From an uncultured Eubacteriales bacterium (GTDB lineage: Bacteria > Bacillota > Clostridia > Oscillospirales > Oscillospiraceae): a stretch of 10,722 nt of DNA. The translations under genes and the position numbers were made by a program. The notes under the pieces were generated by a model that saw nothing but the letters and a program-made list of their open reading frames with translations, was not told the DNA's origin and searched no databases. Below, one piece after another: positions 6,370 to 10,722 of the stretch (positions are counted from its first letter, which is position 1; each line of letters begins with the position of its first letter). The stretch lies in NCBI GenBank assembly GCA_900321335.1, contig ONVR01000055.1:1-10722 (forward strand), read 5' to 3'.

Positions 6370-7152
6370 TCAGCCCAGGGCCACGTCCAGGATCATCATA
6401 ACGGTAAAGCCCAGGGAGAAGAACAGTACCCCCACGTCGGAATGCTCCCCGGCGGACATCTCGGGGATCAGCTCCTCCACCACCACGTAGAGCATGGCGC
6501 CCGCGGCAAAGGAGAGCAAGTACGGCATGGCCGGGACGATCAGATGGGCAAACAGCACCGTCAGCAAAGCCCCCACCGGTTCCACGGCGCCGGACAAGGC
6601 CCCGTCCGCAAAGGCCCGGCTCCGGGATTTTCCCTCCGCGTGCAGGGGCATAGAGATGATGGCGCCCTCGGGAAAGTTCTGAATGGCGATCCCCAGAGAC
6701 AGGGCCATGGCACCCCCCAGAGAGATCTCGGCGGATCCCGCGAGCATGTCGGCAAAGACCACGCCCACGGCCATCCCCTCCGGGATGTTGTGGAGCGTCA
6801 CGGCCAGGATCATCATGGTGGTTTTGGCGGCTCGGCTGGCGGGCCCCTCCGCCTTCTCCGCGTTCATGTGCAGGTGGGGGATGACCCGGTCCAGAAGCAG
6901 CAAAAACAGGACCCCCAGCCAGAAGCCGATGGCAGCCGGCAGAAACGAGAGCTTTCCCAGACGGGCGGACTGTTCCAGAGCCGGGATCAGAAGACTCCAG
7001 ACGGAGGCGGCGGTCATCACGCCTCCGGCAAAGCCCGTCAGGGCACGCTGAACCGTCCGGCTCAGCTGCCGCCGCATGAAAAACACACAGGCGGCCCCCA
7101 GCGCCGTCCCGAAAAAGGGGATCAGGATCCCCTCGGCAACCGTCAGCCACAT
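6370..7152 (-). CDS. ZIP-family metal transporter (GufA-like)
   Basis: This predicted inner-membrane transporter takes up divalent metals such as zinc, iron or manganese into the cytoplasm. The 260 residues are mostly hydrophobic, with about eight segments expected. The diagnostic metal motifs are HNIPEG (121-126) in the fourth helix and QNFPEG (158-163) in the fifth; glutamine in the second is usual for the GufA-type subgroup. A short histidine-containing loop (HLHMNAEKAEG, 93-103) lies before the fourth helix. EPVG (191-194) and EELIPE (226-231) are also as in relatives. The ATG at 7152 is preferred, with GAGAGAGG about 8 bases upstream; an in-frame GTG at 7161 lies inside that ribosome binding site. 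Its promoter overlaps a palindrome, pointing to metal-dependent repression. It is first gene of a likely two-gene operon with the HMA protein. Confidence 0.92.
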   Translation of the reverse strand: MWLTVAEGILIPFFGTALGAACVFFMRRQLSRTVQRALTGFAGGVMTAASVWSLLIPALEQSARLGKLSFLPAAIGFWLGVLFLLLLDRVIPHLHMNAEKAEGPASRAAKTTMMILAVTLHNIPEGMAVGVVFADMLAGSAEISLGGAMALSLGIAIQNFPEGAIISMPLHAEGKSRSRAFADGALSGAVEPVGALLTVLFAHLIVPAMPYLLSFAAGAMLYVVVEELIPEMSAGEHSDVGVLFFSLGFTVMMILDVALG

Positions 7153-7182
7153 GCCAAGCACCTCTCTCTGGAAAAATGTCTG

Positions 7183-7208
7183 TTTTGGTTAGAATAAACT
7201 AACTAAAA
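7183..7208. promoter_or_regulatory. 26-bp interrupted palindrome, probable metalloregulator operator
   Basis: Arms TTTTGGTTAG (7183-7192) and CTAACTAAAA (7199-7208) are symmetrical around a 6-base centre with one mismatch per arm (7187/7204). On the - strand it starts 3 bases after the -10 box of the ZIP promoter and so covers the predicted transcription start. The core GTTAG...CTAAC resembles boxes bound by DtxR/MntR-family metal repressors. That family assignment is inference; the symmetry and position are directly visible. Confidence 0.65.
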
Positions 7209-7211
7209 GTC

Positions 7212-7240
7212 ATTATACCACGCTTTCCCGAAAAACGCAA
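7212..7240 (-). promoter_or_regulatory. Promoter of the ZIP-HMA operon
   Basis: Read on the - strand, TTGCGT (7240-7235) is followed by a 17-base spacer and a perfect TATAAT (7217-7212) with a TGG extension directly before it. Transcription is expected to start near 7205, inside the palindrome, giving a leader of about 53 bases. The -35 box is only a half match, but the extended -10 compensates. Confidence 0.75.
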
Positions 7241-7260
7241 GGGCTTTGCGCCCTGTTTTT
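7231..7260. terminator. Overlapping short hairpins with T-runs on both strands
   Basis: On the + strand AGGGC (7240-7244) pairs with GCCCT (7250-7254) and is followed by GTTTTT. On the - strand CGCAA (7250-7246) pairs with TTGCG (7240-7236) and is followed directly by TTTTT (7235-7231). The two hairpins use the same bases. The - strand version would catch read-through from the prmA/nucleotidyltransferase operon; its right arm is also the -35 region of the ZIP promoter. Stems are only 5 bp, so efficiency is uncertain. Confidence 0.45.
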
Positions 7261-7307
7261 CCGGCGCCATCCCTGCGGTCCCGTCCAAGGCAGCGTAGCG
7301 ACAGGAA

Positions 7308-7336
7308 ACCCCGCGGGCAATATGCGCCCGCGGGGT
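7308..7336 (-). terminator. Terminator-like hairpin after the nucleotidyltransferase gene
   Basis: ACCCCGCGGGC (7308-7318) pairs perfectly with GCCCGCGGGGT (7326-7336), an 11-bp GC-rich stem with a 7-base loop. It lies 26 bases beyond the stop of the - strand gene. On that strand only TTT and mixed pyrimidines follow, so the T-tract is weak. The further hairpin at 7231-7260 may complete termination. Confidence 0.65.
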
Positions 7337-7362
7337 ATGATTTGACAGACGACGGGACGGCC

Positions 7363-8109
7363 TCAGCGGGTCTCTTCCCGGAGGATCGCCTCCGTCTGGG
7401 CCAGCTGGGCCGGGGTGTTGACCCCGATGATCTGCTTACCCAGCTCCTGCCTGCAGGCCACGACCCGGCAGCCCTTTTTCATCATGATCTCCGGCACGTC
7501 GGTGAGATAGTATTCCCCCTGGGCGTTCTCGTTTTTCAGCTCCCCCAGGCAGGCAAAGAGGGTTTTGGCGTCAAAGACGTACACTCCCGCGTTGAGCTCC
7601 GTGATGGCAAGCTGCGCCGGCGTGCAGTCCTTCTCCTCCACGATCCGCAGGTACGCGCCGTTTTTGTCCCGGAGCACCCGGCCGTAGGGGAGGGACAGAT
7701 CGGTGGTGCCGGTGAGGATCACACAGGCACAGTCCTCCTTGTCGTAGGCCTCTGCCATGGCCTCGTAGGTGGAGCGCTTGAGCAGGGGCATGTCGCCGCA
7801 GCAGACGAGAACGGGTCCGTCATAGTCTCCCAGCGCCTCGGCGGCGCACATGACCGCGTGGCCGGTGCCAAGCTGCTGTGCCTGTTCGGCAAAGACGTAG
7901 CCGGGAAAGCCGTCCATGACATACTGCTTTTGATAGCCGACCACGATCACCGTGTCCTCCGGGGCGATAAAGCCGATGCTCTCCAGTACGTAATGCAGCA
8001 GGGGCTTTCCGTTTGCAAGGCGCATGACCTTGGGCAGATCGCAGTTTTCCGTCTGCAGGCGGGTGCCTTTGCCAGCCGCCAGCACGATGGCCTTCATGTT
8101 TTTCTTCAT
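7363..8109 (-). CDS. Stand-alone GlmU-type NTP:sugar-phosphate nucleotidyltransferase
   Basis: This protein is predicted to couple a sugar 1-phosphate, most likely N-acetylglucosamine 1-phosphate, to a nucleotide such as UTP. The 248 residues match the N-terminal uridylyltransferase half of GlmU: LAAGKGTRL (10-18), DLPKVM (24-29), QLGTGHAV (79-86), CGDMPL (104-109), ELNAGVYVFD (171-180), QGEYYLTD (197-204) and IGVNTPAQL (228-236). The left-handed beta-helix acetyltransferase half is missing (normal GlmU is about 450 residues), and no remnant of it is seen before the terminator. A 2-3 residue insertion (ENC, 21-23) sits in the nucleotide-binding loop compared with classical GlmU. ATG 8109 is chosen with AAAGGA about 10 bases upstream. 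It follows prmA by 21 bases in one operon. The nucleotide and sugar specificity are not certain. Confidence 0.87.
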   Translation of the reverse strand: MKKNMKAIVLAAGKGTRLQTENCDLPKVMRLANGKPLLHYVLESIGFIAPEDTVIVVGYQKQYVMDGFPGYVFAEQAQQLGTGHAVMCAAEALGDYDGPVLVCCGDMPLLKRSTYEAMAEAYDKEDCACVILTGTTDLSLPYGRVLRDKNGAYLRIVEEKDCTPAQLAITELNAGVYVFDAKTLFACLGELKNENAQGEYYLTDVPEIMMKKGCRVVACRQELGKQIIGVNTPAQLAQTEAILREETR

Positions 8110-8130
8110 AACAGTCAGATCCTTTTCCCT

Positions 8131-9060
8131 TTATTTGGCACCCTTGGCCAGAAAACAGTTCCAGTTGTCGATTTTTTTGTGCTCCAGCGGTGTCAGACCC
8201 GCCTGCACCAGAGCGGCGCGGACCTCGTCCTCCCGGCCGTCGATGATGCCGGAGCAGATAAACAGGCCGTCCTGGGCCAGATAGCCGGGTACGGCGGGGG
8301 CCAGAGCGATGATCACGTCTGCGACAATGTTGGCGAGGATCAGATCGTACCGCTTTTCCGCGATTTTGGCTTTGAGCTTGGTGTCCGAGAGAATGTCGCC
8401 GGCGTAAACGGCGAGACGGTCAGGGCCGATGCCGTTGAGGGCTGCGTTTTGCCGGACCACGCCGGGGGCCTTCTCGTCGATGTCAACGCCGACAGCGTGC
8501 TCCGCCCCCAGCAGCAGGGCGGCGATGGCCAGAATGCCGCTGCCGCAGCCCAGATCCAGAACCTCACGTGCCGGCGCCTTTTCCATGGCGGCCAGACACA
8601 TCCGGGTGGTGGCGTGGGAGCCGGTGCCGAAGATCAGACCCGGATCCAGCCGGAGCTGGATCCTGCCGCTGTCCGGTACCGACAGCCACTCGGGGACGAT
8701 GACCAGCTTTTGCCCGATCTCAATGGGCACGTAGTACTGCTTCCAGTTGTTCTCCCAGTCCTCGTCCCGGACACGGCGGACCTGGAAGGACCGGCCAGGC
8801 AGGGCGGCCCGGAGCCGCTTTAGCTCTTTCTGCCCGGCGGGGTTGTCTTCCAGATAAAACTGGACGTTGCAGGTGCCCCGCATGGACCGCAGAAAGTCCT
8901 CGTCTATGTAGTCCCAGTATTTTTTCCCGTTTTCCAGAAAGTCGTTGACCACGGCCTCGTCGTTGATCACGACGCCGTCCACCCCCAGATCGTCCAGGGC
9001 GGACAGCAGCGGATCCATTTCCGGCGAGGTGGTGGGGATCGTTATCTCGAGCCAGTCCAC
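8131..9060 (-). CDS. prmA: Ribosomal protein L11 methyltransferase
   Basis: PrmA trimethylates lysine and N-terminal amino groups of ribosomal protein L11 using S-adenosylmethionine. The 309 residues have the usual length. The N-terminal substrate-recognition domain (about 1-95) is followed by the linker motif DEDWENNWK (99-107), the PrmA signature DPGLIFGTGSHATT (139-152), the SAM-binding VLDLGCGSGILAIA (167-180) with acidic D193/D195 at the end of the second strand, and NIVADVI (244-250). It starts with GTG at 9060, preceded by a perfect AGGAGG with 6 bases between. A good promoter lies just upstream. Divergence in the N-terminal domain from proteobacterial PrmA is normal for Firmicutes. 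Confidence 0.96.
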   Translation of the reverse strand: MDWLEITIPTTSPEMDPLLSALDDLGVDGVVINDEAVVNDFLENGKKYWDYIDEDFLRSMRGTCNVQFYLEDNPAGQKELKRLRAALPGRSFQVRRVRDEDWENNWKQYYVPIEIGQKLVIVPEWLSVPDSGRIQLRLDPGLIFGTGSHATTRMCLAAMEKAPAREVLDLGCGSGILAIAALLLGAEHAVGVDIDEKAPGVVRQNAALNGIGPDRLAVYAGDILSDTKLKAKIAEKRYDLILANIVADVIIALAPAVPGYLAQDGLFICSGIIDGREDEVRAALVQAGLTPLEHKKIDNWNCFLAKGAK

Positions 9061-9093
9061 AGAAAACCTCCTGCGCTATGCGTAATTTCCGTT

Positions 9094-9122
9094 ATTTTAT
9101 CACGGCCGCCGCCGTTATGCAA
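9094..9122 (-). promoter_or_regulatory. Promoter of prmA
   Basis: On the - strand TTGCAT (9122-9117) is followed by a 17-base spacer and TAAAAT (9099-9094), with TGA immediately before the -10 giving an extended element. Transcription should start near 9087, about 27 bases before the prmA GTG. The -35 box falls in the loop of a 10-bp inverted repeat (9107-9116 with 9127-9136). Confidence 0.75.
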
Positions 9123-9150
9123 GAGGAACGGCGGCGCCGGAGGGCGCCGC
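9107..9150 (-). terminator. Two competing GC-rich inverted repeats after the 9155-9589 gene
   Basis: Repeat A pairs CGCCGCCGTT (9107-9116) with AACGGCGGCG (9127-9136) around a 10-base loop. Repeat B pairs GCGGCGCC (9131-9138) with GGCGCCGC (9143-9150) around the tetraloop GGAG. They share 9131-9136 and cannot both form. On the - strand B lies just 4 bases past the stop of the upstream gene, the usual place for a terminator, but no real T-tract follows either hairpin. Terminator function is therefore only moderately supported. Confidence 0.5.
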
Positions 9151-9154
9151 ACGG

Positions 9155-9589
9155 TTACAGGTACGGGCTCACGTCCCGTGCCAGGGTCTGCTCCAGGTCA
9201 ATGAGCCGGCGGGCGATATCCACGCTCTCGGGCTTTGCCCCGGGACAGTGGTTGAGATAGCGGCGCAGGCTTTTGATCCCCATGCCGCAGCCGTCGGTGA
9301 TCAGTTCCGCCACGGTACCGTCGGATGGGTCCGCCAGCAGGTGAAAGCCCGTTTTCAGCCGGGACATTGCCCGGGCGGCGGGGGAGGGCTCGTGACGGGG
9401 AAGGCCCAGGGTATTGAGCAGGGCGTGGGTCCGGCTGCCCAGCTCCTGGTGGGCCTGTTTGCTGCGCAGGAGGATCCGGCGGAGATCGCCGCTTTTCACG
9501 GAGGAAAGAGTGTCTTCAATGGCTGTAACGCCCATCTGGATGCCGCTGTTGCACTGGGCCAGCAGATCGGCGGTCTGGTTGGTGTTCAC
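9155..9589 (-). CDS. Small helical protein of unknown function
   Basis: I do not recognise a named family for this 144-residue protein. It is predicted to be soluble and almost wholly alpha-helical, with helices at about 4-28, 33-62, 70-86, 92-114 and 119-141. There is no signal peptide or membrane segment. The layout of long amphipathic helices broken by GLPRHEPSP (62-70) recalls ferritin-like four-helix proteins such as DUF2383, but the E/H metal-ligand pattern is not evident; this likeness is a guess. Cysteines at 13, 101 and 115 do not make a known motif. The start is GTG at 9589, with AAGGAG 9 bases upstream. It is transcribed away from the Asp23 gene across a 189-base gap. Codon use and GC content resemble the neighbours, so it is likely a real gene. 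Confidence 0.75.
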   Translation of the reverse strand: MNTNQTADLLAQCNSGIQMGVTAIEDTLSSVKSGDLRRILLRSKQAHQELGSRTHALLNTLGLPRHEPSPAARAMSRLKTGFHLLADPSDGTVAELITDGCGMGIKSLRRYLNHCPGAKPESVDIARRLIDLEQTLARDVSPYL

Positions 9590-9733
9590 GGTTTCACGCT
9601 CCTTGTTGCTTCAGATCATTTTCAGTATTTGCCGTTCCGGGCGGACCTATAGCAGACAAACATTGGAAGCGCCCGCCGGCACCGGAAAAAACATTTTACT
9701 TATTTTTTACTTGTAGTTTCCCGTGTGTTGTAC
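9590..9733 (-). promoter_or_regulatory. Divergent intergenic region with a weak - strand promoter candidate
   Basis: Between the two divergent genes the - strand holds only a weak candidate: TATAGG (9651-9646) preceded by TGC as an extended -10, with no acceptable -35 at 16-18 bases. No riboswitch, small ORF or tRNA was seen here. The AT-rich tract 9686-9740 serves the + strand promoter described separately. Confidence 0.3.
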
Positions 9734-9739
9734 TATAAT
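9711..9739 (+). promoter_or_regulatory. Promoter of the asp23-dak2 operon
   Basis: TTGTAG (9711-9716), a 17-base spacer and a perfect TATAAT (9734-9739) are set in AT-rich DNA (9686-9710), which could act as an UP element. Transcription should begin near 9746, inside the left arm of the hairpin at 9743-9766. Confidence 0.75.
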
Positions 9740-9742
9740 AAA

Positions 9743-9766
9743 CCAATCAGGCATGATTCTGATTGG
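9743..9766 (+). promoter_or_regulatory. Leader inverted repeat before the Asp23 gene
   Basis: CCAATCAG (9743-9750) and CTGATTGG (9759-9766) are perfect 8-bp inverted repeats around an 8-base spacer. The right arm ends in the GG of the GGAG (9765-9768) that is the best-spaced ribosome binding site for the ATG at 9779. It could be an operator at the transcription start, or, if transcription starts slightly upstream, a hairpin partly hiding the ribosome binding site. Confidence 0.5.
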
Positions 9767-9778
9767 AGTTGAGGTATT

Positions 9779-10132
9779 ATGGTAAGAATCAGCAACGACA
9801 TCGGAAATATTCAGATTTCAAACGAGGTGTTTTTGGCTCTCACCTCCGAGGCGGCGGTCAACTGCTTCGGAGTCAAGGGCATGACCGTGCGCAGCGTCAA
9901 GGACGGCTTCGTGCATCTCCTCAAGCGGGAGGCCATGGGCAAAGGCGTCCGGGTGACCTACAACGACGACGCCACGATCTCCATCGAGCTTCACATTGCG
10001 GTTGACCAGGGGGTGAACATTCCCGCCATCTGTGACAGCATCGTCAATCAGGTGCGTTATCAGGTGGGAAGCGCCACGGGGGTTGAAATCAAAACCGTCG
10101 ACGTATTCGTCGATTCTGTGATTATCGATTGA
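9779..10132 (+). CDS. Asp23/Gls24 family protein (YloU-like)
   Basis: This 117-residue cytoplasmic protein has the Asp23/Gls24 fold: it opens with IGNIQISNEVFLALTSEAA (8-26), continues through FGVKGM (30-35) and VRVTYND (57-63), and ends with the family's IPAICDSIVNQVRYQV (81-96) and GVEIKTVDVFVDSV (101-114). Family members are linked to cell-envelope stress and membrane association in Firmicutes, and this short form is the YloU type. The ATG at 9779 has GGAG 10 bases upstream and GAGG closer in. The stop is 20 bases before the DAK2 gene, and the pair asp23-dak2 is a conserved Firmicutes arrangement. The usual upstream or divergent rpmB gene is not present in this window. Confidence 0.93.
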   Translation: MVRISNDIGNIQISNEVFLALTSEAAVNCFGVKGMTVRSVKDGFVHLLKREAMGKGVRVTYNDDATISIELHIAVDQGVNIPAICDSIVNQVRYQVGSATGVEIKTVDVFVDSVIID

Positions 10133-10152
10133 CCGGGAGGACGTAAACGGGT

Positions 10153-10722
10153 ATGACACAGCAGATTACCGGCGCGCTGTTCAAGGATATGGTCATTAAC
10201 GGCGCCGCCGCCATCAACAACCATAAAGAAGAGATCAACGAGCTGAACGTATTTCCCGTGCCGGACGGCGACACGGGCACCAACATGAGCCTCACGGCGG
10301 GCAACGCGGCCAAGGAGCTGGAGCGCTCCACCCCCGGCACCATCTCCCGGGCGGCGGAGATCACCTCCAACGCCATGCTCCGGGGCGCCAGAGGAAACTC
10401 CGGCGTGATCACGTCCCTGCTGTTCCGGGGCATTGCCAAGCAGCTCAAGGACCGTGACAGCGCCGACGCGGTGGTCTTTGCCGAGGCCATGGTCAGCGGC
10501 GTGGAGTCGGCCTACAAGGCCGTTATGAAGCCCGCGGAGGGCACCATTCTGACGGTTTCCCGTCTGGCCTCCGACGCGGCCATCCGTGCCAGCGCCGAGG
10601 AAACGGACATCGAGGCCATCCTGAAGGCCGCCCTGGAGGCGGGCCATACCGCCCTGGACAACACGGTCAACCAGAACCCCGTGCTTCAGAAAGCGGGAGT
10701 GGTGGACGCCGGCGGCAAAGGC
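10153..10722 (+). CDS. DAK2-domain kinase protein (FakA/YloV-type), 3'-truncated by the window edge
   Basis: The first 190 codons are open to the end of the window; the full family protein is about 550 residues. FakA-type proteins phosphorylate fatty acids held by a FakB (DegV) carrier, or are related kinases of unknown substrate. The DhaL-like nucleotide-binding domain shows VFPVPDGDTGTNM (33-45), with D38 and D40 as expected Mg-binding aspartates, then LRGARGNSGV (77-86), AEGTILTV and finally VVDAGGKG at the edge. GGGAGG at 10135-10140 precedes the ATG at 10153 by 12 bases, slightly long. It follows the Asp23 gene by 20 bases and is surely in its operon. The family call is firm; the substrate cannot be decided without the C-terminal part and a fakB search. 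Confidence 0.93.
   Translation, partial: MTQQITGALFKDMVINGAAAINNHKEEINELNVFPVPDGDTGTNMSLTAGNAAKELERSTPGTISRAAEITSNAMLRGARGNSGVITSLLFRGIAKQLKDRDSADAVVFAEAMVSGVESAYKAVMKPAEGTILTVSRLASDAAIRASAEETDIEAILKAALEAGHTALDNTVNQNPVLQKAGVVDAGGKG

Noticed and set aside
7246..8823. 525-codon open frame on the + strand opposite the nucleotidyltransferase and prmA
   Set aside because: It crosses two clear - strand genes and their terminator, and its composition is that of an antisense shadow.

Overview
The window looks like chromosomal DNA from a GC-rich anaerobic member of the Firmicutes (class Clostridia, probably an Oscillospiraceae-type gut bacterium). This is inferred from gene content and style, not from a marker gene. 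The pointers are oxygen-sensitive, ferredoxin-linked indolepyruvate oxidoreductase genes, an Asp23/Gls24-DAK2 gene pair typical of Firmicutes, strong AGGAGG-like ribosome binding sites, several GTG starts and sigma-A-like promoters, many with a TGn extension. No mobile element, CRISPR array, tRNA or rRNA was seen.

Region 1 (about 1-6027, + strand) is one apparent five-gene operon. A strong extended -10 promoter at 71-99 is followed by a class I acyl/aryl-CoA synthetase (166-1803), iorA (1864-3609), iorB (3609-4181, overlapping iorA by one base), a PaaK-type phenylacetate-CoA ligase (4215-5522) and a two-ACT-domain protein (5539-5967). A strong hairpin terminator at 5990-6027 closes it. Together the genes interconvert aryl pyruvates (from Phe, Tyr, Trp) and aryl-acetyl-CoA with ferredoxin, and aryl acetates with their CoA thioesters at ATP cost. 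The ACT protein is a plausible amino-acid sensor. The direction (degradation, or reductive synthesis of aromatic amino acids from scavenged aryl acetates) cannot be read from the DNA. The presence of AMP-forming ligases fits salvage at least as well as degradation.

Region 2 (6030-7240, - strand) is a small metal-homeostasis unit: a ZIP-family (GufA-like) transporter followed by a small HMA (CopZ-like) metal-binding protein. Its promoter overlaps a 26-bp interrupted palindrome that looks like a metalloregulator operator.

Region 3 (7231-9122, - strand) holds prmA (ribosomal protein L11 methyltransferase) followed 21 bp later by a stand-alone GlmU-type nucleotidyltransferase. Hairpins follow, and the last of these overlaps the -35 box of the ZIP promoter.

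Region 4 (9131-10722) has a small unrecognised helical protein on the - strand, a 189-bp divergent intergenic region, and on the + strand an Asp23/Gls24 protein and the first 190 codons of a DAK2-domain (FakA/YloV-type) protein that runs off the window. Most of the window is conventional. The most interesting points are the two-ligase IOR operon and several compact regulatory structures between genes.
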